Of a DNA stretch of 39,189 nucleotides, positions 24,322 through 31,931 are shown one piece after another. A program made the translations under genes and the position numbers. Under the pieces are notes generated by a model, which worked only from the letters and a program-made list of their open reading frames with translations, was not told the origin of the DNA and did no database searches. This stretch comes from JAAZPG01 sp012797375 (lineage in GTDB: Bacteria; Acidobacteriota; Aminicenantia; Aminicenantales; UBA4085): NCBI GenBank assembly GCA_937868205.1, contig CALMMC010000061.1, forward strand, positions 1-39,189. Direction: 5' to 3'. Positions within the stretch are counted from its first letter, which is position 1; each line of letters begins with the position of its first letter.

Positions 24322-25612
24322 CGGCCGTTCTCCGCCCTCCCAAGTATTCCGAGACGATCCGCATCGCGCAGAATTCCCCGCACATCGAGCAGGCGGGGGA
24401 ATGCGTCCTCCGGGCCGCCCGGACGCTCCGGAACTTTTCCGGATCAATGGCCCATCGTCCCTGCGTCTTCCAGTCCAGCTTTTTCCGGGCCCGGGACATC
24501 CGCTCGTCCCGCTCCCGGGCGCCGGGAACGCCCTTGACCAGGTCGGCGGCATGGGCCGCGATCTTGGAGGCGATCAAGCCGTCCCGCACGTCCTCGGGCG
24601 AGGGGAGGCCCAGGTGCTCGGCCGGCGTGACATAGCAGAGGAAATCCGCCCCGGCGGCGGCCGCGATCGCCCCGCCGATGGCCCCGGCGATATGGTCGTA
24701 GCCGGCGGCGATGTCGGTCACCAGCGGACCGAGAACGTAGAACGGGGCGCCCTCGCACAGGCGCTTTTCCAGCTTGACGTTCATTTCGACCTGGTCGAGA
24801 GGGACATGTCCGGGGCCCTCGACCATGACTTGAACGCCGGCCCGGCGGGCCCGCCGGACGAGCCCGCCCAGCGTCAAAAGCTCCTCGATCTGGGCCCGGT
24901 CCGTGGCGTCGGCGATCGATCCGGGACGGAGGCCGTCGCCGAGGCTGAGGGTGACGTCGTGGACCCGGGCGATTTCCAGGAGACGGTCGAAATGCTCGAA
25001 GAGCGGATTTTCCTTGCCGTGATGGAGACACCAGGCGACGTGGAACGCGCCGCCGCGGGAGACGATGTCGGCGATCCGTCCCTGTCCCCGGAGGCGGTCG
25101 ATCGCCCGGAGCGTCAGGCCGCAATGGACGGTCATGAAGTCCACGCCCTCTCGGGCTTGGGCCTCGATGGCCGCGAAAAGGTCGTCGACGGTCATGTCGA
25201 CGATCGTGCCGCGGCGGGCGATGGCCTCGATCGCGGCCTGGTAGATCGGGACCGTGCCCAGGGGGATCGGGGCGGCCTTGAGAATCGCCCGGCGGATTTT
25301 CCGTATGTCGCCTCCGGTGCTGAGGTCCATCAAGGCATCCGTTCCGTACTTTAAGCTGATCCGGGTTTTTTGAAGCTCGGCCGGCAAATGGGGAAAGTCC
25401 CGGGACGTGCCGAGGTTCACGTTGACCTTGGTCCGGAGGCCGCGGCCGATGCCGGCCGGCCGGAACGGCCGGTGGAGGCGATTGTGGGGGATGACGACGG
25501 TCCCGGCGGCGAGGGATTCCATAAGCGATTCGACCGGAACGCCTTCGAGCCGGGCGACGGCCCTCGCCTCCGCCGTGACCCGGCCTTTTTTCGCGGATTC
25601 GATTTGTGTCAT
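24305..25612 (-). CDS. thiC: Phosphomethylpyrimidine synthase ThiC
   Basis: 435-residue radical SAM enzyme that rearranges aminoimidazole ribotide into HMP phosphate for thiamine. The C-terminal iron-sulfur motif is CSMCGEFC, the non-canonical CX2CX4C of ThiC. Other signatures are VNVNLGTS, STGGDIRKIR, GTVPIYQA, FMTVHCGLT, SLGDGLRPGS, MVEGPGHVPL and DIAAGYDHIAGAIGG. It is the short form, without the long N-terminal extension of enterobacterial and plant enzymes, as common in anaerobes. No TPP riboswitch fits in the 64-base gap upstream; a simple promoter is there instead. Thiamine diphosphate is the cofactor of the por enzyme encoded nearby. Confidence 0.96.
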   Translation of the reverse strand: MTQIESAKKGRVTAEARAVARLEGVPVESLMESLAAGTVVIPHNRLHRPFRPAGIGRGLRTKVNVNLGTSRDFPHLPAELQKTRISLKYGTDALMDLSTGGDIRKIRRAILKAAPIPLGTVPIYQAAIEAIARRGTIVDMTVDDLFAAIEAQAREGVDFMTVHCGLTLRAIDRLRGQGRIADIVSRGGAFHVAWCLHHGKENPLFEHFDRLLEIARVHDVTLSLGDGLRPGSIADATDRAQIEELLTLGGLVRRARRAGVQVMVEGPGHVPLDQVEMNVKLEKRLCEGAPFYVLGPLVTDIAAGYDHIAGAIGGAIAAAAGADFLCYVTPAEHLGLPSPEDVRDGLIASKIAAHAADLVKGVPGARERDERMSRARKKLDWKTQGRWAIDPEKFRSVRAARRTHSPACSMCGEFCAMRIVSEYLGGRRTADDSRC

Positions 25613-25630
25613 GATGTTTCCCGGAGGCTT

Positions 25631-25659
25631 AGTCTACCCGGTCGGAGGGACGAATTCAA
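25631..25659 (-). promoter_or_regulatory. Candidate thiC promoter
   Basis: Minus strand TTGAAT (25659-25654), 17 bases, TAGACT (25636-25631). The predicted start point near 25624 gives a leader of about twelve bases, too short for a riboswitch. Confidence 0.55.
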
Positions 25660-25676
25660 CCGGCCGCCGCGCCCCC

Positions 25677-26684
25677 TCAGCCGGCGGACGTCCGCTGGAG
25701 GCGGCGCAGCCTCTCCAAATCGGCCGGGTCCAGAGTCAGTTTGGCGAATCGTTCCGGGCGGAATAATTCCTCCGATTCCTCGAGCAGGCGGGCGGTTTTC
25801 CTCGCCTCGCCCCGGCGCGAGGCGCTCAAGAGGAGAAGAGCCCGGCCCTCGTCCCGGAATCGTTCCTCGACGAAAACGCCGGCGGACAAGGAGATGAATT
25901 TCTCCAAGGCTTTCATCGCCGCTTTGAAATCGTCTTTCTCGTAATCGAGGCGGCCGATTTCGAGATACGCCCGGATTTCGGCCGGATTGCGGTCGAGAAG
26001 CGTTTCGAGGATTTCCCGGGCCTCCTCGGTTTTTCCGGCCCGCCGGTTCAGCCGGGAAAGCTCGTAATAGGAACGCGGCTCCCGGGGATTCGCCTCCATC
26101 GCCCGGCGGAGATCTTCAGTCGAAGGCGTCTCGGCGGGGGGAAGCGGCGTCGCTTCCGTCCGGTCGCCGGACGGAAGGATTTCAGAAGGCGGCGGCGGGG
26201 GAACGGTGCCGGTTTCCGCCGTCACGGCGGCCGTCGGCGTTTCCGGCGGAGCCTTCGAGGCCGGGGCGGAGGCGAGGAAGGCGTCGAGCCGCATCCGGGC
26301 CGCCTCCGGAAGATTCATCGACCGGAGGCCGTCCCGGCCGACGAGACCGTCGGCGGCCGAAAGATCGGCGGCCGCCCGGTCCTTGAATCCGAGAGCCGTC
26401 CGCGAGAGAGCCAGGAAGACATATCCCCTGGCCTGGAGATCCTTGTCCCGGGCCAGGCCGAAGACGGCGATTTCGAGATACGAGACGGCCTGTCGGTAAT
26501 CGCGGGCAAGATAAGCCGCCTCTCCCGATTCGAGCCATTTGAGGTAGAATGGATCCGTCTCTTGCGAGAGAGGGAAGCCGGGGACGGCGGCCAGGAGGAA
26601 GAGAAATCCGAGACCGAAAAGCAGGAGGCTCCGATTCCCCGGCCGGGGACCGGCGTTTCCCTGTCCGTCCTTTAAAATGAACAT
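25677..26684 (-). CDS. TPR-repeat protein with N-terminal membrane segment
   Basis: 335-residue protein with a hydrophobic segment near residues 19-38 (LLLFGLGFLFLLAAVPGFPL), a signal peptide or anchor. A first helical-repeat block follows (about 45-130; GEAAYLARDYRQAVSYLEIA fits the TPR consensus). A proline/threonine-rich linker spans about 140-190, and a second TPR block covers about 195-290 (SYYELSRLNRRAGKTEEARE; AYLEIGRLDYEKDDFKAAMK). Such proteins mediate protein-protein contacts in the periplasm; the partner is unknown. It is the first gene of the thiC and endonuclease-like run but is served by its own strong promoter, with a separate candidate promoter for thiC downstream. Confidence 0.8.
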   Translation of the reverse strand: MFILKDGQGNAGPRPGNRSLLLFGLGFLFLLAAVPGFPLSQETDPFYLKWLESGEAAYLARDYRQAVSYLEIAVFGLARDKDLQARGYVFLALSRTALGFKDRAAADLSAADGLVGRDGLRSMNLPEAARMRLDAFLASAPASKAPPETPTAAVTAETGTVPPPPPSEILPSGDRTEATPLPPAETPSTEDLRRAMEANPREPRSYYELSRLNRRAGKTEEAREILETLLDRNPAEIRAYLEIGRLDYEKDDFKAAMKALEKFISLSAGVFVEERFRDEGRALLLLSASRRGEARKTARLLEESEELFRPERFAKLTLDPADLERLRRLQRTSAG

Positions 26685-26699
26685 GAAAGAACAGCATAT

Positions 26700-26728
26700 T
26701 TTATACCGCCGGAGCGGAGGATTGTCAA
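26700..26728 (-). promoter_or_regulatory. Strong promoter of the TPR gene
   Basis: Minus strand perfect TTGACA (26728-26723), 17 bases, TATAAA (26705-26700). The start point near 26693 leaves about nine bases before the ATG at 26684, so the leader is very short. Confidence 0.75.
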
Positions 26729-26767
26729 AGAAAAGGAGGACGCGGGCGGGCGGTTTTCGGAGCGCCT

Positions 26768-26834
26768 CTCACCTCTCGAGGGGAGAGGGGAGGGGGAAAT
26801 GTCACCCCGGAATTCATCCGGCCGGACGATTGTC
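26768..26834. repeat. Structured intergenic repeat, copy A
   Basis: About 67 bases that match copy B (38464-38531) at roughly 53 of 68 hand-aligned positions, in the same orientation. It starts CTCACC and has a purine run identical to copy B over 13 bases (GGGGAGAGGGGAG). Then comes AAAT-x-TCACC, a hairpin (26807-26811 with 26817-26821) around a shared TTCAT, and the end CCGGACGATTG identical in both. It lies between the TPR promoter and the polysaccharide locus, in the only gap of more than 250 bases in the window. No ORF or transposase is associated. Confidence 0.8.
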
Positions 26835-26891
26835 AAAACAGCCCTTCCGGTCCACTCTGAAAAACGTTGAGCGGAATGGCCTCGCAGTGTA

Positions 26892-26936
26892 TCCGAAAAC
26901 GATGATTTCGGACGGAGGGGAAAGCGGAAATTCCCC
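26892..26936 (+). other. Two short hairpins upstream of the flippase
   Basis: Between repeat A and the wzx ATG lie two inverted repeats: TCCGAAA (26892-26898) with TTTCGGA (26906-26912), and GGGGAA (26917-26922) with TTCCCC (26931-26936). A weak promoter-like pair (TTGAGC at 26867-26872, 17 bases, TATCCG at 26890-26895) would put both in the leader. No JUMPstart/ops element and no Shine-Dalgarno are seen before the ATG at 26967. Confidence 0.35.
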
Positions 26937-26966
26937 CATCGGCGGCAGCCTGTTCAAAGCCTCGAC

Positions 26967-28532
26967 ATGAGCCTTCACAACGAACCGGCCCGGGACGCCA
27001 AGCCGGATCTCGGATCCCGGCGGCTGGTGAAAAACACCGGCCTCAATCTCCTGGGAATCGTCGTCCCGGCGATGATCGGCCTGGTGACCGTTCCCGTCGT
27101 GATCCGCTGGCTGGGGACGGACCGGTTCGGGATTTTCTCGATCATCCTGACCGTCTTCGGCTATTTCGCCTTGTTCGACCTGGGCTTGGGCCGGGCGTCC
27201 ATCAAGTTCTCGGCCGAGGCGATGGGCCGGGGGGCGATGGAGGATTTGCCCCGGATCATCCGGACCACGGTCGGCCTGCAGACCGTCTTCGGCCTGGCCG
27301 GCATGGTCCTGATGATCGTCCTGACTCCGCTCCTGGCCGAGCGGATCCTCAAGATTCCGGCGGCGAACCTGGCCGAGGCCAAGGGCGCGCTCATGATCAT
27401 GGCCCTCTCGCTTCCCTTCGCGATCGTCACCCCGTCCATCCGGGGCGTGCTCGAGGCCGGCCAGCGCTTCGAGCTTGTCAACGCGGTTAAGATTCCGACC
27501 AACGCCCTGATCTATGTTCTCCCGCTGATCGGGGCGCCGCTGGGCATGGGGCTCCGGGGCATCGTCCTTCTCCTGACGGCGTCGCGCGTCTTGACCCTGT
27601 TTATCTGGATCGGCCTCGCCTTCCGCGTATACCCGGTCCTGGCCCGGAAGGAGGGCTTTCTTCCGAAACGCCGCCTCCGGAAGCTGTTCAGCTTCGGCGG
27701 CTGGAACGCGCTGTCGAGCTTCGTCTGGTTCTTCCTCGTCTCGGCCGACCGGTTCGTCCTCGGGACGCTGCGCGGCATGACCGCCGTCGGATACTACGCC
27801 GCCCCGGCCGAGGCGACCGGACGGATGAACATGCTGCCCGGAAGCTTGGCCCTGACGCTGTTCCCGGCGTTCAGCGCTCTCGAGGGTGGCGGCGACGCCG
27901 AGCGCTCGAAGCGGCTTTTCACCCGGTCCCTGAAGTTCACCTTGATTCTCCTGGGGCCGCCGGCCGCCGGCTTGATCGCCCTCGCCGGATTCATCCTGAG
28001 GATCTGGCTTGGGCCTGAATTCGCCCTCCAAAGCCGGCTCGTCCTGCAAATCTTGTCCCTGGGCTTCCTGATTTCCGCCCTGGCGTATGTCCCGTACAGC
28101 TATCTGCAGGGCTTGGGCCGGGCCGACCTCCCGACCAAGTTTCAGTTGATCGAAACGGCCGTCTTCATCCCGCTGTTGTGGTTCGGCGTTCTCCGGTTCG
28201 GGATCAACGGGGCGGCGGCCGCCTGCACGATCCGGGTGCTGCTCGACCTCGGCCTGCTTATCGAGGCTTCGCTCCGGGTCGGGAAAATCCCCCTCCGCGC
28301 CTTGGCCGAGACGGGGATCTTTCGAATCGGGCTGATCTTGGCGGTCTTTACGGCCGCGCTTTTCGGAGCGAAGCGGCTTCCGGCCGCGCCTCTTTGGATC
28401 GTCCTGGCGTCCGCTTTGTACGTTCTTTGGGCTTGGCGGCGCGCCCTCACTCCCGAGGAAAGGGACGGATGGACCGGCCTGGCCCGCCGCTTTTTCCGGG
28501 GCAAGGCGGCCGGGGAGGCCGCCGGCTCATGA
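26967..28532 (+). CDS. Wzx-type polysaccharide flippase
   Basis: 521-residue inner-membrane protein of the polysaccharide transport family within the MOP superfamily, with about twelve to fourteen hydrophobic helices. The N-terminal NTGLNLLGIVVPAMIGLVTV and the segment GYFALFDLGLGRA are typical of Wzx/RfbX flippases, which turn lipid-linked repeat units to the periplasmic face. It is the first gene of the plus-strand polysaccharide locus and overlaps the next gene as ATGA. A cytoplasmic C-terminal tail (RRFFRGKAAGEAAGS) is basic. Substrate unknown. A lipid II flippase is unlikely given the neighbours. Confidence 0.92.
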   Translation: MSLHNEPARDAKPDLGSRRLVKNTGLNLLGIVVPAMIGLVTVPVVIRWLGTDRFGIFSIILTVFGYFALFDLGLGRASIKFSAEAMGRGAMEDLPRIIRTTVGLQTVFGLAGMVLMIVLTPLLAERILKIPAANLAEAKGALMIMALSLPFAIVTPSIRGVLEAGQRFELVNAVKIPTNALIYVLPLIGAPLGMGLRGIVLLLTASRVLTLFIWIGLAFRVYPVLARKEGFLPKRRLRKLFSFGGWNALSSFVWFFLVSADRFVLGTLRGMTAVGYYAAPAEATGRMNMLPGSLALTLFPAFSALEGGGDAERSKRLFTRSLKFTLILLGPPAAGLIALAGFILRIWLGPEFALQSRLVLQILSLGFLISALAYVPYSYLQGLGRADLPTKFQLIETAVFIPLLWFGVLRFGINGAAAACTIRVLLDLGLLIEASLRVGKIPLRALAETGIFRIGLILAVFTAALFGAKRLPAAPLWIVLASALYVLWAWRRALTPEERDGWTGLARRFFRGKAAGEAAGS

Positions 28533-29677
28533 AGACGGTTTTTCTGTCCCTTTACCAGTCGTATCCCCCCTCCTCGGGCGCGGCCGCCGTCTCTTACCGG
28601 ACGGCCCGGGCCTGGCCCGGAGAGCGGGTCTTGTTTCAGCTCGACGACGGCCGGGCGCCGGAGACGACGCCGGACGGACGCCGGCTCGTCGGCTTCCGGC
28701 TTTCGTCGACCCGGCGGCCGGCCAGGCTTCTGGGCCTGCTGGCCCGGTTTTTCCGGATCGCCCGCCGAGCCGCCGCGGAACGCCCCGACGCCGTCGTGAT
28801 GGAAGGCTCCTCCTGGGCCCCGTATAGCGCCGTCCTTCTTCGCTTGATCCGCCGCCGGTGCCCCCGGGCCGTCTTCGTTTACCACGCCCACAACGTGGAA
28901 TGGATTCTCCGCCGCGAGCGCAAGGACGGGGCGGTGGTCGCGGGCTTGGCGAAATGGGCGGAGCGGAGAATCCTCCGGTCCGTCGACATCGCCACGGCCG
29001 TTTCCGAGGTCGACGCCGGAACGATGGCCCGCCTCTACGGCGTCCGGCCCCGTCTTCTTCCCAACGGCGTCGACGCGGCCGCGTTCGAACGGATTTCCCC
29101 GGCCGAGATCGAGGCCGTCCGGGCCCGCTATGGATTGAACGGGCGGGAGGCCCTCTTCATGGGTCTTCTGGGTTATCCCCCCAACGACGAGGCGCTGAGG
29201 TTCCTTTTCGGCTTTTTCGAAAACGTCGTCCGGGCCAATCCGGGAGTCAGGCTGGCCGTCCTCGGCGGAACGGTCCGCCGAGCCGCCTCCTGGCTGGTCA
29301 ATCCCGGGATGATCCCCCACACCGATGTCCCGGCCGTCATCCGAAGCTCCGCCGTGGGCCTGGCCCCCGTCTTCTCGGGCTCGGGAACGCGGATCAAGAT
29401 CTTGGAATACGCGGCCGCCGGAATCCCCGTCGTCGCGACGGCCAAAGGCGCCGAGGGGCTTCCTCTCAAGGACCGCGTCCATCTCCGTTTGGCCGACGGC
29501 GGGGACGCCTTCGCCGCGGCGATCAACGGCGTTTACGCGGATCGCGGCGAAGCCGAGGCCATGGCCGCCCGCGGCGCGGCCGAAATCCGCCGCCTCTTCG
29601 ACTGGCCCGGCCTGGTCGCCCCGGTCGCGGCCGCCTGCGCCGCCCTCGTCGCCTCGAAAAAGGAGAGCGGCCGGTGA
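28529..29677 (+). CDS. GT4 glycosyltransferase
   Basis: 382-residue GT-B fold glycosyltransferase. The N-terminal acceptor-binding half has VFVYHAHNVEW and ATAVSEVDAGTM, followed by LLPNGVDAAAF at the domain junction. The C-terminal donor half has FMGLLGYPPNDEALRF and the family 4 signature IKILEYAAAGIPVVATAKGA (the E-x7-E-like region). No signal peptide or membrane helix, so it acts at the cytoplasmic face on a lipid-linked intermediate. The ATG at 28529 overlaps the flippase stop by four bases and the gene overlaps the next one as GTGA. Donor sugar cannot be assigned. Confidence 0.9.
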   Translation: MKTVFLSLYQSYPPSSGAAAVSYRTARAWPGERVLFQLDDGRAPETTPDGRRLVGFRLSSTRRPARLLGLLARFFRIARRAAAERPDAVVMEGSSWAPYSAVLLRLIRRRCPRAVFVYHAHNVEWILRRERKDGAVVAGLAKWAERRILRSVDIATAVSEVDAGTMARLYGVRPRLLPNGVDAAAFERISPAEIEAVRARYGLNGREALFMGLLGYPPNDEALRFLFGFFENVVRANPGVRLAVLGGTVRRAASWLVNPGMIPHTDVPAVIRSSAVGLAPVFSGSGTRIKILEYAAAGIPVVATAKGAEGLPLKDRVHLRLADGGDAFAAAINGVYADRGEAEAMAARGAAEIRRLFDWPGLVAPVAAACAALVASKKESGR

Positions 29678-30621
29678 AACCCCGCCTGTCCTTCCTCATT
29701 CCGGTGAAAAACGTCGCGCCCTGGCTGGCCGATGCGGTGGACGGCGTCCGGTCCCTTTCCTCGGCCGACTGGGAGATCGTCGTCGCCGACGACCATTCCG
29801 GCGACGGGACGAAGGACCTGGCCTCGCGGCTGGCCGGCGGGGATTCCCGGATCATCGTCATCGATAATCCGGGCCGGGGGACGGTCGCCGGCCTGAACGC
29901 GGCCTACGCCGCGTCCTCCGGCGGCCACGTGAAGTTTCTCGACGGCGACGACGCCCTCGATCCGGGATTTTCGGCCCGTCTGCCCGAGATCCTGGCCGAG
30001 GACGCCTCGACCCACGACGCCCGGATCGTCGACGAGAAGCTCGCCCCCCTCAGCCTCCTCCGTTTGACGGACCGCTTCGCCGTCCAGCCCTACGCCGAGG
30101 TTTTCCGCGGCGGGATCGTCAGCCCGCCGCGCTGGGCCTGGACGTTTTCCCGCCGGATCGCCGACGTCCTGTTTCCCATGCCGGAGCTTCCCTCCATCCA
30201 CGAGGATTTCTGGGTGGCCCTCGTCATCAAGAAAGCGGCCGCCCGGATCGCTCATTTCGACGAGCCGCTCTATCTCTACCGCCAGCGGGCCGGCCAGATC
30301 TTCGGCGGCCTTTTCAATTTTTCGCCGGACATCGTCCGCCGCCGGGCCGAGGCGATGCTTCTCGTCTTGGAGGCGGTGGAGAAGAATTCCGCTTTTTTCG
30401 GGGCGGACGTGCCGGCGTTCGGAGAGCGCCTGGCCGAGATGCGGAAATACTACCGGGTGTCGGCCCGGCCGGGGGCCTCGACCGGGGACATCCTCGGCCT
30501 CCGGCTGCCGTTGGGGCGGACGCTGAAGCTTTGGACGGTCCTCAAGGCGCCCCGGGCGGCCTCGTTCATCTCCCGCTTCAAGGCCGGGCGCGCGTCCCGC
30601 CTGTTCTCGCGGATGAAATAA
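29674..30621 (+). CDS. GT2 glycosyltransferase
   Basis: 315-residue GT-A fold transferase. It begins RLSFLIPVKNVAPWLADAVD, has VVADDHSGDGTKD for nucleotide binding and a DxD in VKFLDGDDALDPGF. Length is usual for family 2 enzymes of repeat-unit assembly, and there are no membrane segments. The start is GTG at 29674, overlapping the previous stop, with AGGAG (29661-29665) eight bases upstream. It should add one sugar of the repeat unit; specificity is unknown. Confidence 0.88.
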   Translation: MKPRLSFLIPVKNVAPWLADAVDGVRSLSSADWEIVVADDHSGDGTKDLASRLAGGDSRIIVIDNPGRGTVAGLNAAYAASSGGHVKFLDGDDALDPGFSARLPEILAEDASTHDARIVDEKLAPLSLLRLTDRFAVQPYAEVFRGGIVSPPRWAWTFSRRIADVLFPMPELPSIHEDFWVALVIKKAAARIAHFDEPLYLYRQRAGQIFGGLFNFSPDIVRRRAEAMLLVLEAVEKNSAFFGADVPAFGERLAEMRKYYRVSARPGASTGDILGLRLPLGRTLKLWTVLKAPRAASFISRFKAGRASRLFSRMK

Positions 30622-30629
30622 GGATGCCC

Positions 30630-31931
30630 ATGAAACGCTTGAATGTTCTGATCTCCGCCTTCGCCTGCCACCCGCCCTTGGAAGCGGGCGCGCCCGAGGA
30701 GGAGAAGCTCCTCGCCTCCGGTGAATCCATCCTCGGCTGGAACATCGTCAACCAGGTCGCCCGGTTCCACGACGCCTGGGTCCTGACGCAAGCCCGGAAC
30801 CGGCCGGGGATCGAGCGGGCCCAAATGCGCGGCGAGGCGGCCGGGGTCCGCTTCCGCTATCTCGATTACAAGCTCTGGTGGAAGCCGCTCTGGCATAAAT
30901 CCTTCACCCTGCATTTTTATTATTATTTCTGGCAGTGGCTGGCCTGGGCCGAAGTCCGGAAGCTCCGGCGGACGGTCGCTTTCGACCTGGCCCAGCACGC
31001 GACGTTCGCCAATGATTGGATGCCGGATTACATCGGAGCCCGCCTCGACATTCCCTTCGTCTGGGGTCCGATCGGCGGAGGGCAGCGCAACCCCAAGGGC
31101 TTCGAGTCGGAATACGGCTGGAAAGCCCGGGCGGGGGAGCGCTACCGGATCCTCTCCCAGGAGCTCGGCCGGCGCCTGATCCGGGGCCGGCGGCGTTGCG
31201 CCTCCCGGGCCCGGGCGATCCTGGTTTGCAACGAGGAAACGCGGCGGAAAATTCCGCCGGCCGACCGGGCCAAGGTCCGTTTCTTCCCGGTCACCGGCAT
31301 CAACCGGGCGGATCTCCATGACCCCGTCGCCCGGCCGGAGGGGGATCGCTCCTTCCGGCTCTTGACGACCGGACGCTTGGTCCGCTACAAGCGGTTCGAT
31401 TTCTGCATCCGGTCGACGGCGGCCTTTCTCCGGAACAATCCCGGGGCGGACGTTCTCCTGGAAATCGTCGGCGAGGGGCCGGAAGGGCCGGCCCTCCAAG
31501 CGTTGGTCCGGGAGATGAAAATGGAGGAACACATCCGGTTCGTCCCCTGGATGCCGCGGCGGGAACTGATCACCCGGATGACGGCGTGCGATGTCTTTCT
31601 GTTTCCCAGCTTGAGGGAAGGAGGCGGCATCGTCGTCATCGAGGCGATGGCCTGCGGCAAGCCCGTCGTGGCCCTCGATTCGGCCGGCCCCGGATTCCAC
31701 ATCCAGCCGGAATGGGGCCTCAAGGTGGAGCCGCGGAATCCGGAGCAGGTCGTCGAGGATTTAGCCGCGGCTTTGGACCGGCTCTGGAAGGATCCCGGCC
31801 TCCGGCTCCGGCTGGGCCGGGCGGCCCGGCGGCGGGCGGAGGATTTTTATCTGTGGGACCGCCTGGGAGAGCGGCTTCGGGACATTCAGGCCGAAGCCGT
31901 CGCGGGCCCCCTGGGACCGGAACGGACATGA
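30630..31931 (+). CDS. GT4 glycosyltransferase
   Basis: 433-residue GT-B fold transferase. It opens MKRLNVLISAFACHPPLEAG, a start seen in a subgroup of family 4 enzymes that includes proteins with the internal WGPIGGGQ motif, also present here (VWGPIGGGQRNP). The donor half has LTTGRLVRYKRFDF and LFPSLREGGGIVVIEAMACG, the family 4 signature with both Glu residues. An ATG two codons upstream (30624) is possible, but AAGGA at 30620-30624 is better spaced for 30630. It overlaps the polymerase gene by four bases. Confidence 0.9.
   Translation: MKRLNVLISAFACHPPLEAGAPEEEKLLASGESILGWNIVNQVARFHDAWVLTQARNRPGIERAQMRGEAAGVRFRYLDYKLWWKPLWHKSFTLHFYYYFWQWLAWAEVRKLRRTVAFDLAQHATFANDWMPDYIGARLDIPFVWGPIGGGQRNPKGFESEYGWKARAGERYRILSQELGRRLIRGRRRCASRARAILVCNEETRRKIPPADRAKVRFFPVTGINRADLHDPVARPEGDRSFRLLTTGRLVRYKRFDFCIRSTAAFLRNNPGADVLLEIVGEGPEGPALQALVREMKMEEHIRFVPWMPRRELITRMTACDVFLFPSLREGGGIVVIEAMACGKPVVALDSAGPGFHIQPEWGLKVEPRNPEQVVEDLAAALDRLWKDPGLRLRLGRAARRRAEDFYLWDRLGERLRDIQAEAVAGPLGPERT

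Noticed and set aside
25613..25676. TPP riboswitch before thiC
   Set aside because: The gap is only 64 bases and lacks CTGAGA/ACCTGA-type conserved segments; a promoter explains it.
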